Positions 10,031 to 19,928 of a DNA stretch of 64,000 nucleotides are shown piece by piece. Within the stretch, counting starts at the first letter, position 1, and each line of letters opens with the position of its first letter. Where the stretch lies: assembly GCF_022647505.1 (NCBI RefSeq), contig NZ_CP071409.1, forward strand, positions 310,001 through 374,000, in the 5' to 3' direction. Position numbers and translations under genes: made by a program. The notes under the pieces are model-generated. The model was not told the DNA's origin, searched no databases, and saw only the letters and a program-made list of their open reading frames with translations. The stretch comes from [Pantoea] beijingensis (GTDB lineage Bacteria; Pseudomonadota; Gammaproteobacteria; Enterobacterales; Enterobacteriaceae).

Positions 10031-12364
10031 TTAGCGCTTTTTACCGAAGGCCGCGGCCAGCGCATCGCCCATTGCACTGTTACCCGCGTTTGATGCGGCA
10101 GGACGTGGACGTGCTTTACCCTGGGCCGGGCGTTCAGTATGACGAACTGCTGCCGGCTTACCGCCTCCGCTGCGTGACGCATTCTCACCCGGATTTTCAT
10201 CCAGCCGCATGGTCAGCGCGATGCGCTTACGCTGCAAGTCAACTTCCATCACCTTCACTTTGACGATATCGCCTGCCTTGACCACTTTATGTGGGTCATC
10301 GACGAATTTGTCTGACAGTGATGAGATGTGAACCAGGCCATCCTGATGGACGCCAATATCGACAAAAGCGCCAAAGTTGGTGACGTTGGTGACAGAGCCT
10401 TCCAGTATCATGCCCGGCAGCAGGTCGTTCATGGTATCAATGCCGTCGGCAAACTGTGCCGTTTTGAACTCAGGACGCGGATCGCGGCCCGGTTTCTCCA
10501 GCTCTTTAATGATATCGGTCACAGTCGGCACGCCAAAACGTTCATCGGTGAAGTCGACCGCTTTCAGGTTGCGCAGTTCGGATGGATTTCCCATCAGATC
10601 GCTTAGCGCCTGCCGCGTCGCGGAGAGAATACGCTCGACAACCGGGTAGGCTTCCGGGTGCACGGTTGAGGCATCCAGGGGGTTATTGCCGTGGTTGATA
10701 CGCAAGAAGCCAGCACACTGTTCGAAGGCTTTCGGACCCAGGCGGCTCACTTTCAGCAGCTGCTGTCGGTCCTGAAAGCGGCCATTCTCATCGCGCCAAC
10801 TGACAATATTTTGCGCCATCATCTTAGTCAAACCAGCGACGCGCATCAGCAATGCCACAGAGGCGGTATTCAGATCCACGCCAACGCCGTTTACGCAATC
10901 CTCGACGACCGCATCCAGCTTTTTCGCCAGCTGATTTTGGCTGACGTCGTGCTGATACTGGCCAACCCCGATAGATTTTGGATCGATCTTCACCAGTTCG
11001 GCCAGCGGATCCTGCAGGCGACGAGCGATAGAGACTGCACCGCGCAGTGAAACATCAAGATCGGGGAACTCCAGCGCAGCCAGTTCTGACGCCGAATAGA
11101 CAGATGCCCCTGCCTCGCTGACGATCACTTTCTGGCCCTGAACTTGCGGGAACTGTTTCTGCACCTCAAGGTAAAAACGCTCGGTTTCACGTGAGGCGGT
11201 GCCATTGCCGATAGCAACCAGTTCGACCTGATGTTTAGTGCAGAGTGCAGCGACCGCTGCGGCGGCTTTTGCTGCCTGGCCGGTATGCGGGTAAATCGTA
11301 TCAGTAGCCACCAGTTTACCGGTGGCATCCACCACGGCGACTTTGACACCGGTACGCAAGCCAGGATCAAGCCCCATAGTGGCACGCATCCCCGCAGGTG
11401 CGGCCATCAGCAGATCGTGCAGGTTACGGGCGAAAACGTTGATCGCCTCATCTTCTGCGCGTTCACGCACGCTGCCCATTAATTCCGTTTCGAGGTGCAG
11501 CAGCACCTTAATACGCCAGGTCCAGCTCACCACCGCTTTACGCCAGCTATCTGCCGGAGCATTGTTCAGGCGCAATTGCAGATGATCGATGATGATCTGC
11601 TCGCCGTGACTTTCACGCGGCGGCTCATCAAATTGGGGATCGGCGTTCAGCGCCAGTTGCAGCACGCCTTCATTGCGGCCCCGGAACATCGCCAGGGCAC
11701 GGTGTGAGGGAACGGTTGCCAGGGCTTCATGATGATCGAAGTAATCGCGGAACTTCGCGCCTTCTTCCTCTTTCCCTTCAATGACACGGGACACCAGATG
11801 CGCGTTTTTCCACAGGTAATCGCGTACCTTCGCCAGCAGCGCGGCATCTTCGGCAAAACGTTCCATCAGGATGTAGCGGGCGCCATCGAGCGCGGCTTTC
11901 ACATCCGCAACGCCTTTGTCAGCGTCAACGTATCCGGCTGCCAGGGTTTCGGGATCGTGTGAGGGCTGTTGCCACAACGTGTCTGCCAGCGGCTCCAGGC
12001 CGGCTTCGATAGCGATCTGGCCGCGCGTGCGGCGCTTAGGTTTATAGGGGAGATAGAGATCTTCAAGTTCGGTTTTACTCATCGTACCGTTAATGGCGGC
12101 AGCGAGTTCATCGGTGAGTTTCCCCTGTTCGCCAATGGATTTCAGAATCGATTGACGTCGTTCTTCCAGCTCACGCAGGTAGCCAAGGCGTGTTTCCAGC
12201 AGGCGTAGCTGCGTGTCATCCAAACCCCCGGTCACTTCCTTACGATAACGTGCGATAAACGGCACGGTATTTCCTTCATCCAACAGACGGACGGCGGCTT
12301 CAACTTGTTCGGCCCGCGCCTGAAGTTCACTCGCAATAATGCGGCTCAGCGAATCATTCATCAT
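10031..12364 (-). CDS. yhgF: RNA-binding transcription accessory protein Tex/YhgF
   Basis: This is the conserved Tex family protein of 777 residues, nearly identical to E. coli YhgF at the N-terminus ([20 protein letters not shown]). Domains in order are an N-terminal helical region, a YqgF/RNase H-like domain (about 320-450, [16 protein letters not shown]), helix-hairpin-helix motifs (about 500-560), and a C-terminal S1 RNA-binding domain (about 645-720, [20 protein letters not shown]) followed by a basic tail. It binds nucleic acid and is linked to transcription and stress tolerance. In E. coli it is next to greB; here 7.5 kb of accessory DNA separates them. Confidence 0.96.
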   Translation of the reverse strand: MMNDSLSRIIASELQARAEQVEAAVRLLDEGNTVPFIARYRKEVTGGLDDTQLRLLETRLGYLRELEERRQSILKSIGEQGKLTDELAAAINGTMSKTELEDLYLPYKPKRRTRGQIAIEAGLEPLADTLWQQPSHDPETLAAGYVDADKGVADVKAALDGARYILMERFAEDAALLAKVRDYLWKNAHLVSRVIEGKEEEGAKFRDYFDHHEALATVPSHRALAMFRGRNEGVLQLALNADPQFDEPPRESHGEQIIIDHLQLRLNNAPADSWRKAVVSWTWRIKVLLHLETELMGSVRERAEDEAINVFARNLHDLLMAAPAGMRATMGLDPGLRTGVKVAVVDATGKLVATDTIYPHTGQAAKAAAAVAALCTKHQVELVAIGNGTASRETERFYLEVQKQFPQVQGQKVIVSEAGASVYSASELAALEFPDLDVSLRGAVSIARRLQDPLAELVKIDPKSIGVGQYQHDVSQNQLAKKLDAVVEDCVNGVGVDLNTASVALLMRVAGLTKMMAQNIVSWRDENGRFQDRQQLLKVSRLGPKAFEQCAGFLRINHGNNPLDASTVHPEAYPVVERILSATRQALSDLMGNPSELRNLKAVDFTDERFGVPTVTDIIKELEKPGRDPRPEFKTAQFADGIDTMNDLLPGMILEGSVTNVTNFGAFVDIGVHQDGLVHISSLSDKFVDDPHKVVKAGDIVKVKVMEVDLQRKRIALTMRLDENPGENASRSGGGKPAAVRHTERPAQGKARPRPAASNAGNSAMGDALAAAFGKKR

Positions 12365-12688
12365 CGGTTCACTATCTTGCTATGCAGGGTTGAGAAATAG
12401 GGGATAGTTATACGGATTGAGGGGATAAATTGCCAGCGGAGCTGGGCGCTTTGAGGGATATTCCGAAAGTGTCGCTGTCCTGGGTCAAGAATATTGAGGC
12501 TCCAGTTGAGGATTTTATACCCGACAGGCCTGCAATGACGCGAAACAGGGCTTGGTATCCTGCGCGCTTAGCATAAAAGCTTCGTCATGAGCACTCTTTT
12601 ATTGATGTTCACGCTGCTACCGGCAGTGTAAGTAAAGTGCCAGAAATCGGCATCTGCTGATAATTTAAAACGTTACTTATATGCAGGA
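12365..12688. other. 324-bp gap with no recognised gene
   Basis: This stretch lies between the yhgF start and the stop of the ankyrin gene and must contain the yhgF promoter. I see no RNA gene, no repeat copy and no recognisable gene fragment. It marks the left border of the accessory insertion. Confidence 0.5.
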
Positions 12689-13840
12689 CTAGATTTTCCA
12701 TTTTTTTATCTTAGCCAACAGAGACGAATCCTGTTTTAGCATCTGTGATATCGCTGGATTTTTATAGTGTTTAGCTACATCTCGCGCGGTCTCGCCTTGT
12801 CGATTCTTTATATTCAAATTGATATCGGGATGCCTGAGCAGCAGTTCAATGCCCTTGCTGTTACCTGATTTGGCACAGATGTGTAGTGCAGTATTTCCTT
12901 TGTGATTATCCTGCAAATTGACGTCAATGTTTGGATATTTCAGTAGCATTTCCATCGCTTTCATATCCGGCTGATATACCGTGACTTGATGCTGATTATG
13001 AACGAAGGGCATGGGGCGATATCGGCTGGTCATATGTAAGGGTGATAGCCCTTCTGCGTTCTTAAGATTAGGGTTGAGGCGGGTGTCGCTGAGTAAACTC
13101 TGGGCTAAATGACGTCTCGGGGGCTGATCGCGCAGCAAGAGATGCAGCGGAGCATTGCCCGCCTGATCGGTTTTATTGACATCAATGTTGGGTGACGTGA
13201 GCAGTATATTGACCATTTTCTCATCATCATACTGAATAGCGCGTCCAAGTGGCGGCAGCTGCAGCTGGTGGCCATTTATTTGGGTGTTATTGATATCCAC
13301 GCCAGTATGCTGAATCAGAATGGGGACTATCTCATACTTCCTGCTTTCGATAGCAGAATTGAGCATGCTGGTCCCCTCACTGTGTAGCAGATTTGGATCC
13401 GCACTCAGGGCTTTGTTAAGCATGATAGGAAATAAGGATGATTGATGGTGCAGCAGACCCTGGGTCAGGTTCTCAAGTGTGGGTACCGCGCCAGGATAGG
13501 ACGCCAGCATGTTGACGATGTTCTCTCGCGAGCTTGAGATCGCACATGCCCAGGCATTATGCATCCGATGTTGGAAAGACGTCGGTTGGTTGATCAAATT
13601 CGGATGAATGCGACTGGAAAGAATAAAGCGTATGGTGGTTTCATCGCGTTCATAAACCGCTTTTAATAACTGTTGCTGTTTGTGGGCGTCGGGGAAAGAG
13701 CTAAAGGTGTAAAGAGCATGTGTGCGATGGTGCTTACCTGTTGCTGACATCGCGGCCAGTGATTTTGCGTCATCTTTCAGATTTGATAACACGCCGTGCA
13801 TCAGTTCGTTCGGTAGTTGGCTGTATTTTTGAACTTGCAT
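12689..13840 (-). CDS. Putative HrpL-regulated F-box-like / ankyrin-repeat protein (candidate type III effector)
   Basis: No known gene is recognised. ATG 13840 (MQVQKYSQLPNELMHG) follows an AGCGAGG ribosome binding site and gives 383 residues; an ATG at 13882 lacks such a site. Residues 7-39 (SQLPNELMHGVLSNL, then SLAAMSATGKHHR) fit the F-box pattern LPxELxxxvLSxL...l..mS...R. Ankyrin-type repeats fill about 150-370, with units such as GNAPLHLLLRDQP, NTALHICAKSGNSKGIELLL and RQGETARDVAKHYKN, and spacers of the type NIDVNLQD. The DNA is visibly more AT-rich than its neighbours. A perfect hrp box lies 66 bp upstream. F-box plus repeat proteins are known secreted effectors in Legionella and Ralstonia; secretion here is inferred. 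One caveat is that the F-box begins very near the N-terminus, leaving little room for a classical secretion signal. Confidence 0.7.
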   Translation of the reverse strand: MQVQKYSQLPNELMHGVLSNLKDDAKSLAAMSATGKHHRTHALYTFSSFPDAHKQQQLLKAVYERDETTIRFILSSRIHPNLINQPTSFQHRMHNAWACAISSSRENIVNMLASYPGAVPTLENLTQGLLHHQSSLFPIMLNKALSADPNLLHSEGTSMLNSAIESRKYEIVPILIQHTGVDINNTQINGHQLQLPPLGRAIQYDDEKMVNILLTSPNIDVNKTDQAGNAPLHLLLRDQPPRRHLAQSLLSDTRLNPNLKNAEGLSPLHMTSRYRPMPFVHNQHQVTVYQPDMKAMEMLLKYPNIDVNLQDNHKGNTALHICAKSGNSKGIELLLRHPDINLNIKNRQGETARDVAKHYKNPAISQMLKQDSSLLAKIKKWKI

Positions 13841-13905
13841 TCTGCCTCGCTTAGATCGGACGGTGATAACAAATAAAACCATACTACATATATGGGTTAT
13901 TAAAA

Positions 13906-13933
13906 TAAGTGGGCACTAAGCGGATTCGGTTCC
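13906..13933 (-). promoter_or_regulatory. hrp box (HrpL sigma factor promoter)
   Basis: On the minus strand the sequence is GGAACC, a 15-base spacer, then CCACTTA, an exact match to the consensus GGAACC-N15/16-CCACNNA. It points at the F-box/ankyrin gene, with the start codon 66 bp downstream. The rest of the gap from 13841 to 14209 should carry the promoter of the binding-protein gene at 14210 but shows no other element I can name. Confidence 0.85.
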
Positions 13934-14209
13934 TGAAATAGCGTAAATTATTGCCACTTGAGGCTGAACCGAAGGGATAAACTCGATGAACAGGGGGGAT
14001 ATGCGGGCTATGGATAACGCATATAATCTGGAGGTGACGTGCCGTTGATTTGGATTGTTTACCACGTCCGTGATTAAGTGCACTGCAATCATTTTTAGGA
14101 ATGAAATGCTATAACTCATATCTTTTGGTTGTTAGACATTAAAAAGTGTTAACCCTATTCTTTGTCATGTTTTGTAAGTTTTTGAGAAAATTTCGAAGAG
14201 GGACTTCCT

Positions 14210-15913
14210 TTGGCAAGGCTATTCAATGGTTTACCCGCCCAGACTTTGCGTTACTCCACACTGTTAAAAACCGCGATTTTTAGCGGAGCTGTGCTCTTTT
14301 CCTCACTTTCCGCTGCGGAAGACGTATTAAAAGATGGCATCACGCCTGCCACCGATGCCAGCCAGATTCCGGCCGCGGCGAAGCTGCGCAAAGACACGGT
14401 AATAGCAGGAATATCTGAACCCCAGGGGATTTTTAACCCTTACTTTTTTGTCAACGGATGGGATGAAAACGTCACCAACGTTATTTTCTCGCGTCTGATC
14501 GACTGGGACAGCCAGGGAAAACTGGTGCCCGGACTGGCTGAGAGTTGGAAGGTCACCCCGGATGGAAAAACCTACATCATTAAGCTGCGCCCAAATTTAA
14601 CCTTTAGCGATGGTTCACCGCTGACGGCAGAAGACGTCGCCTTTACGCTGACGGTGCTCTATGACCCACAATATGACGGTGATACCGATATTAGCCTCGC
14701 CAACATCGCGGGTGGATCGGACTATAAAGCCGGTAAAGCGGATAGCGTCAGTGGCCTGAAAGTGATCGATCCATTAACGTTGCAGGTGACCACTACGCAG
14801 CCTGGCGCGACCACGTTGCAGAAAATTGGCGGCCCTGTGCTGTCGAAAGCGTATTACGGTAAGGGCTATCAGCGCGGTAAACTAGACTACCTGCGTACAC
14901 TCCACGGTAAGCCGCTGGGTAATGGGCCGTACGTTTATGATAAATATATCCCGGGCCAGGAAATTCGCTTCCATGCGAACACACATTTCTATCGGGGCAC
15001 ACCGGCGACGCCGCGTTTTATTTATCGGGTGACCAATCCGTCGACCAATTTCCAGCTGTTCCAGACCGGTGATACCGATTACGACGCCTTTACCTCACGT
15101 CCGGACGATATCGAACAGCTTAAGCTGCTGGGCTTTGCCAATATCAATCTGTATGGCTCAAGCGACTACAGCCGGGTTGAATTCAACCTGAAGCGTCCGG
15201 TGCTGCAGGATGTTAAGGTTCGTCAGGCGCTGATTTACGGTCTGGATCGCCAAAAGCTGATCGATGTGGTTTATCAGGGCTATGGCAGCGTGGCGGTGGA
15301 ACCTATCGCCCCCATCTCCTGGGCTTACAATACGCAAAACGTCAATCCGTACCATTACGATCAGGCGCAGGCGAAAAAATTGCTGGATGAAGCGGGCTGG
15401 AAAGTGGGGCCGGATGGTATTCGCGTTAAAGACGGAAAGCGTCTGGAACTGAGCCTGTTGGTGAGTAAAAAAGTGCTGAATGACGCATTGATCCCGATTG
15501 CCAAAGAGAACTATCAGCAAATCGGTATCCTGCTGAAACCCCAAGTTATTGATTTTAATGCGTTGATGTCACAGCGTAAAGCGGGCAATTACGATTTGGC
15601 CTCTTTCAGTACCAGCACGTTAAACGATCCACATGATGGCGTCTGGGACTATTACAGCACAGAAGCAGACGTACAGGGTTATCATAACGCAGAGGTGGAT
15701 AAACTCATCAATGCCGGTAACGCAACGCTGGATATTGAAAAACGTAAGCCGATTTATCATCAGCTGTATCAGATACTGGCTGACGATCCACCGGCGATCC
15801 TGTTAGGTTACCGTAAAATCCTTTCCGCCAGCAGCGCCCGCGTGACCGGCTTTAAACCGGATATTTATAACGGACTGACTGGTAGTTTGCCGGATGTGAA
15901 AATCGTCAAGTAA
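14210..15913 (+). CDS. Family 5 periplasmic substrate-binding protein (peptide/nickel type ABC importer)
   Basis: This SBP_bac_5 protein of 567 residues captures a peptide or peptide-like solute for the four transport genes that follow. The start is TTG 14210 (AGAGGG upstream); no ATG with a better site is seen. The N-terminus (LLKTAIFSGAVLFSSLSAAE) is a long signal peptide. Family motifs are present: GLAESWKVTPDGKTYIIKLR, FSDGSPLTAEDVAFTL, LGNGPYVYDKYIPGQEI and FNLKRPVLQDVKVRQALIYG. The substrate cannot be predicted; DppA and OppA are relatives. It opens a five-gene operon inserted between yhgF and greB. Confidence 0.88.
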   Translation: MARLFNGLPAQTLRYSTLLKTAIFSGAVLFSSLSAAEDVLKDGITPATDASQIPAAAKLRKDTVIAGISEPQGIFNPYFFVNGWDENVTNVIFSRLIDWDSQGKLVPGLAESWKVTPDGKTYIIKLRPNLTFSDGSPLTAEDVAFTLTVLYDPQYDGDTDISLANIAGGSDYKAGKADSVSGLKVIDPLTLQVTTTQPGATTLQKIGGPVLSKAYYGKGYQRGKLDYLRTLHGKPLGNGPYVYDKYIPGQEIRFHANTHFYRGTPATPRFIYRVTNPSTNFQLFQTGDTDYDAFTSRPDDIEQLKLLGFANINLYGSSDYSRVEFNLKRPVLQDVKVRQALIYGLDRQKLIDVVYQGYGSVAVEPIAPISWAYNTQNVNPYHYDQAQAKKLLDEAGWKVGPDGIRVKDGKRLELSLLVSKKVLNDALIPIAKENYQQIGILLKPQVIDFNALMSQRKAGNYDLASFSTSTLNDPHDGVWDYYSTEADVQGYHNAEVDKLINAGNATLDIEKRKPIYHQLYQILADDPPAILLGYRKILSASSARVTGFKPDIYNGLTGSLPDVKIVK

Positions 15914-15940
15914 TTCAAATTGATGATGTGAATGACCCAA

Positions 15941-15976
15941 CACAGCCACCGCATGGTTATCCGTGCGGTGGCTGTG
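15941..15976 (+). promoter_or_regulatory. Strong intercistronic stem-loop between binding-protein and permease genes
   Basis: A 13-bp perfect stem, CACAGCCACCGCA / TGCGGTGGCTGTG (15941-15953 and 15964-15976), has a 10-base loop and no T-tract. Its place between the binding-protein gene and the permease genes fits an mRNA stabiliser or partial attenuator that raises binding-protein levels over the permease, as known for several ABC operons. Confidence 0.75.
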
Positions 15977-15990
15977 AGCGTGAGAAAGCT

Positions 15991-16950
15991 ATGAGAAATT
16001 TCATTCTGCGGCGTTTGCTGCAAACCATACCGATGCTGTTCCTCGCCTCACTGATTATCTTCATGCTGTTTGCCAAAACGCCCGGTGACTTTATTGATGG
16101 AAATATCACGCTGACCGCGCAGCGAGCGGCTGAATTAAAGGCGCTATACGGCCTCGATCAGCCACTATTAAGCCGTTATCTGCACTGGCTGGGGCAACTG
16201 CTGCGTGGCGATTTAGGTTTTTCGCTGCAGTACCAAATTCCCGTGAGCCAGTTACTGAATCAGTATATCTGGAACTCTTTTTTGTTAGCGCTGGTGGCAC
16301 TGGTGTTTTACTGGGGTATTGCGCTGACGATAGGCGTCGTGACCGCGCTAAAGCCGGGATCGCTGTTTGATCATCTGGTCAGCGTTATCATCTTTGCCGC
16401 AATGTCCTTCCCCACTTTTTTTCTCTGTTTGCTGCTGATCAAATGGTTTGCCGTTGACCTGCACTGGCTACCGGTTGGCGGCATGACCAATATCGGCAGT
16501 GACGTCACCGGTTGGGCGTGGGTGACCCAGGTTGCCGCCCATCTGGTACTGCCGGTGCTGGCGCTGGTGATGCTGCAGGCGGGCAGCCTGACGCGCTATT
16601 TTCGTGCCAGCATGCTGGATGTGGTGAAGATGGACTTCATCCGCACCGCGCGCGCCAAAGGGCTGCGTGAGGGAACGGTCATCATGAAGCATGCGCTGCG
16701 TAATGCGCTGTTGCCGATTATCACCTTGCTGGGTTTTGAATTGCCGGGACTGTTCTCCGGGGCGCTGATCACCGAAAAAGTGTTTAACTGGCCGGGTGCC
16801 GGGCATATCCATATCGATTCACTGGCGGCGCGCGATTATCCGGTACTGATGGGCTTTACGCTGTTTCTGGCAGTGCTGACAATTTTAGGTAACCTGATCG
16901 CCGATGTGCTGTACGCCTGGGCCGATCCACGTATTCGGGTGAGGGCATAA
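15991..16950 (+). CDS. ABC transporter permease (DppB/OppB family)
   Basis: This is the inner-membrane permease subunit. ATG 15991 (MRNFILRRLLQTIPML) matches the family start and lies after the stem-loop, giving 319 residues; the frame opens at 15928 without a ribosome binding site. It has about six membrane segments and the conserved ABC-coupling loop DFIRTARAKGLREGTVIMKHALRNALLPIIT (near residues 210-240), where EAA-like contacts to the ATPases are made. Its stop overlaps the next start by one base. Confidence 0.88.
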   Translation: MRNFILRRLLQTIPMLFLASLIIFMLFAKTPGDFIDGNITLTAQRAAELKALYGLDQPLLSRYLHWLGQLLRGDLGFSLQYQIPVSQLLNQYIWNSFLLALVALVFYWGIALTIGVVTALKPGSLFDHLVSVIIFAAMSFPTFFLCLLLIKWFAVDLHWLPVGGMTNIGSDVTGWAWVTQVAAHLVLPVLALVMLQAGSLTRYFRASMLDVVKMDFIRTARAKGLREGTVIMKHALRNALLPIITLLGFELPGLFSGALITEKVFNWPGAGHIHIDSLAARDYPVLMGFTLFLAVLTILGNLIADVLYAWADPRIRVRA

Positions 16951-17894
16951 TGTTCGGTTCACTGTTTTCCACGCGACGCCTGCGTAAGGCGGAGATCCCG
17001 GTGTTATCGCAGGTGACGCCTTCGCCTTTGCGTCAGGCCTGGCGTGCGCTGCGGCGCAACCGGCTGGCAATGTTCTGTATGATTCTGTTGGTGGTCATGG
17101 CGCTGTGGTGCGTGCTGGGGCCGCTGTGGTCGCCGTGGGGTGACGATGCTACCGATGCCCTGATGATTAACAAGCCGCCGAGTGCGCAGCACTGGCTGGG
17201 AACAGATTTTCTTGGCCGTGATGTCTATACGCGCCTGCTGATGGCCGGGCGTATTTCGCTGATTGTTGGCCTGCTGACCATGCTGCTTTCCGTCACACTC
17301 GGCTATCTGCTGGGCGCGATATCCGGCTACGTTGGCGGTCTGACCGATAAGCTGATTATGCGTTTTGCTGACCTGGTGATGACAATACCGAGCCTGCCAT
17401 TACTGATTGTGATGGGCGCAATGCTCTCTGAACTGGATTTCTCGCCTGATTCCCGCGTTTACATGGTGGTGGTGATGCTTAGCCTGCTGGAGTGGCCGAA
17501 GCTGGCACGGCTGGTACGCGGACAAATTCTCTCACTGCGGGAGCGTGATTTTATGCTGGCGACGCGCGTGCTGGGCCTGTCGGCACGGCGGCGGTTGTTG
17601 GGGCATCTGTTACCGAACACCATCCCGGTTCTGGTGGTGATGGCGACGATGGCGGTAGCCAACGCGATTCTGAGCGAATCGGCGTTAAGTTATCTGGGGT
17701 TGGGCGTGGTTCCGCCGACGCCATCGTGGGGAAATATGATGGATGCGGCGAACAGCCTGATTGATTTTCAGCGCCGCCCCTGGCTGTGGATGCCGCCGGG
17801 TGTGGCTATTTTTATTACCGTGATTGCGATTAACGTGCTGGGTGATGGCCTGCGTGATGCGCTGGATCCGCGTATGACAAGGAGTAAGCGATGA
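16950..17894 (+). CDS. ABC transporter permease (DppC/OppC family)
   Basis: This is the second permease subunit, 314 residues. It carries an N-terminal cytoplasmic extension and membrane segment (LAMFCMILLVVMALWCVLGP), then HWLGTDFLGRDVYTRLLMAGRIS, the typical OppC_N/BPD_transp_1 junction. The coupling loop is RDFMLATRVLGLSARRRLLGHLLPN. It starts inside the stop codon of the preceding permease gene and overlaps the ATPase gene by 4 bp, so the operon is translationally coupled. Confidence 0.88.
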   Translation: MFGSLFSTRRLRKAEIPVLSQVTPSPLRQAWRALRRNRLAMFCMILLVVMALWCVLGPLWSPWGDDATDALMINKPPSAQHWLGTDFLGRDVYTRLLMAGRISLIVGLLTMLLSVTLGYLLGAISGYVGGLTDKLIMRFADLVMTIPSLPLLIVMGAMLSELDFSPDSRVYMVVVMLSLLEWPKLARLVRGQILSLRERDFMLATRVLGLSARRRLLGHLLPNTIPVLVVMATMAVANAILSESALSYLGLGVVPPTPSWGNMMDAANSLIDFQRRPWLWMPPGVAIFITVIAINVLGDGLRDALDPRMTRSKR

Positions 17895-18886
17895 CGGAAC
17901 CGTTGATTCAGTTTGACCGGCTGTCCGTTTCATTTGCCGGCGAACAGCAGCGAGTGCGTGCTGTTCAGGATGTCTCGTTTGCAATACGCGCCGGGCAAAC
18001 CGTGGGCATTGTCGGTGAGTCGGGCTGTGGGAAAAGCGTCACGGCGATGTCGCTAATGGGACTGCTGCCTCCGCAGGCGGCACGCATTGATGGCGGCGAG
18101 ATCCGCTTCCAGGGTAACGATCTGCTGAAGCTTAAGACCTCAAAAATGGCCGACCTGCGCGGCAGCCAGCTGGCGATGATTTTTCAGGAACCGATGTCGG
18201 CACTCAATCCGGTATTAACCATTGGTGAACAACTGGTTGAGCCGCTAATTCGCCATCGCGGAGAGTCACCGAAGCAGGCCTGGCAACATGCCACGCAACG
18301 GATTACCGAAGTTGGGCTGGCGCGTGCAGAGAGCCTGATGCGCAGCTATCCGCACCAGCTTTCCGGTGGCATGCTTCAACGTATTATGATTGCGATGGCG
18401 TTGAGCTGCCGGCCCCAGTTGTTGATTGCCGATGAACCCACCACCGCGCTGGACGTGACGGTGCAGGCGCAGATCCTACGGCTCCTGCGCGATCAGGCGC
18501 GCCAGCATCAGATGGCGCTGCTGCTGATCACCCATGATCTGGGGGTTATTGCCCAGATGGCGGAGTACGTGGTGGTAATGTATGCCGGCAGAATTGTTGA
18601 GCAAGGTGCAACCGCGGAGGTACTGCATCATCCACTTCATCCTTACACGCGCGGGTTGATTGCTTCGCGTCCGGTGCCGGGTGAACGCCGTCGTCGGCTC
18701 TATTCGATTCCCGGCCAAGTCCCGGATTTGGCTGAATTGCCGCCATGGTGCGCGTTTTTTGATCGTTGTGAGCGGGCAACGGAACGCTGTCGGCAGGGGA
18801 TACCTGTGCTGAGCGGCGAAGTTCACCAGGCCGCCTGTTTTTACAGCGGTATCGATCTGCCCGCACAGGGCAGAGCAGCAGGGTAA
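17891..18886 (+). CDS. ABC transporter ATP-binding protein (DppD/OppD family)
   Basis: This is a cytoplasmic ATPase of the importer, 331 residues. It has Walker A GESGCGKS, the Q-loop in [12 protein letters not shown], signature LSGGMLQR, Walker [13 protein letters not shown] and the H-loop ITHDLG. The C-terminal oligopeptide-transporter extension ([13 protein letters not shown] and the cysteine-containing [14 protein letters not shown]) is typical of OppD/DppD. It starts within the preceding permease gene (ATGA overlap) and its stop overlaps the next start. Confidence 0.9.
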   Translation: MTEPLIQFDRLSVSFAGEQQRVRAVQDVSFAIRAGQTVGIVGESGCGKSVTAMSLMGLLPPQAARIDGGEIRFQGNDLLKLKTSKMADLRGSQLAMIFQEPMSALNPVLTIGEQLVEPLIRHRGESPKQAWQHATQRITEVGLARAESLMRSYPHQLSGGMLQRIMIAMALSCRPQLLIADEPTTALDVTVQAQILRLLRDQARQHQMALLLITHDLGVIAQMAEYVVVMYAGRIVEQGATAEVLHHPLHPYTRGLIASRPVPGERRRRLYSIPGQVPDLAELPPWCAFFDRCERATERCRQGIPVLSGEVHQAACFYSGIDLPAQGRAAG

Positions 18887-19857
18887 TGGCGATGAAGACA
18901 GAGAACGTAATTGAAGTAACCGACCTGAAAAAATACTTCCCGCTAAGTGACGGTCTGTTCGGGCAGCAGACCGGTGAACTGCGGGCAGTGGACGGCGTAA
19001 GTTTTACGATCCGTAAAGGCACTATTTTTGGCCTCGTCGGTGAGTCGGGGAGCGGTAAAACCACCGTCGGGCGTACCCTGCTGGGGCTTTATGAGAAAAC
19101 CTCTGGCAGCGTGAAGTTCCGTGGTCAGGACCTCGATCACCTGGATGCGAAAGCGTTAAAGGCGCTGAGGCCGAAAATTCAGTTGGTGTTTCAGGATCCC
19201 TACAGTTCGCTCAACCCACGCCTGCGCGTCGGGGATGCCATTGGTGAAGCGATGCTGGAACATCGGCTCTGCACGCGGGCTGAGCTGCGGAATAAAGTGA
19301 ATGAGGTGATGAAGATCTGTGGGCTGTCACCGCAGCACTATAATCGTTTTCCTCATGAGTTTTCCGGTGGTCAGCGCCAGCGTATTGGTATTGCACGTGC
19401 GCTGATTCTACAACCGGATTTTATCGTGGCCGATGAACCGATCTCTGCGCTGGACGTCTCCATTCAGGCGCAGATTATTAATCTCTTCTCCGACCTTCGT
19501 GACGAACGCGGCGTGACTTTTCTGTTTATCTCACACGATCTCGGCGTGGTGGAACATCTGTGTGATGACATTGCTGTGATGTACCTCGGTCAACTGGTGG
19601 AAACGGCGAGTCGTGATGCGCTGTTCCGTCAGCCGCTACATCCTTATACTCAGGCGTTGCTGGCGGCAGTGCCAACGCTTGATCCCGCCAGTGAACCGGT
19701 GGTGAGCGTGCAGGGCGAAATCCCCGACCCGAGCCGGCCACCTGCCGGGTGCCGCTTCTCCAGCCGCTGTCCGCTGGCGACGGCGCGTTGCCGCAGTGAG
19801 GTGCCGTTGCTGCGCGAGAAAGAAAGCGGACATTGGGTTGCCTGCCATTTGGTGTAA
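18886..19857 (+). CDS. ABC transporter ATP-binding protein (DppF/OppF family)
   Basis: This is the second ATPase of the importer, 323 residues. It has Walker A GESGSGKTT, the Q-loop in LVFQDPYSSLNP, signature FSGGQRQR, Walker B FIVADEPISALD and H-loop ISHDLG, plus the C-terminal cysteine cluster CRFSSRCPLATARC. The start at 18886 overlaps the previous stop; a second ATG at 18892 is also possible. It completes a transporter with one binding protein, two permeases and two ATPases. A hairpin follows before convergent greB. Confidence 0.9.
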   Translation: MAMKTENVIEVTDLKKYFPLSDGLFGQQTGELRAVDGVSFTIRKGTIFGLVGESGSGKTTVGRTLLGLYEKTSGSVKFRGQDLDHLDAKALKALRPKIQLVFQDPYSSLNPRLRVGDAIGEAMLEHRLCTRAELRNKVNEVMKICGLSPQHYNRFPHEFSGGQRQRIGIARALILQPDFIVADEPISALDVSIQAQIINLFSDLRDERGVTFLFISHDLGVVEHLCDDIAVMYLGQLVETASRDALFRQPLHPYTQALLAAVPTLDPASEPVVSVQGEIPDPSRPPAGCRFSSRCPLATARCRSEVPLLREKESGHWVACHLV

Positions 19858-19889
19858 AGAGCATTTAGCGGATTTGATATTGCCTGCGG

Positions 19890-19921
19890 TTCGGCCATAT
19901 AGCGGGGTTGCTGTGGCCGAA
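19890..19921. terminator. Possible bidirectional terminator
   Basis: The stem TTCGGCCA/TGGCCGAA (19890-19897 and 19914-19921) lies between the convergent ABC operon and greB, 8 bp from the greB stop. The loop is long and the T-tracts are weak. Confidence 0.4.
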
Positions 19922-19928
19922 TCGCGAG

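Noticed and set aside
10012..10263. Frames antisense to the end of yhgF
   Set aside because: They are shadows of the GC-rich yhgF tail; no start signals or conserved product.
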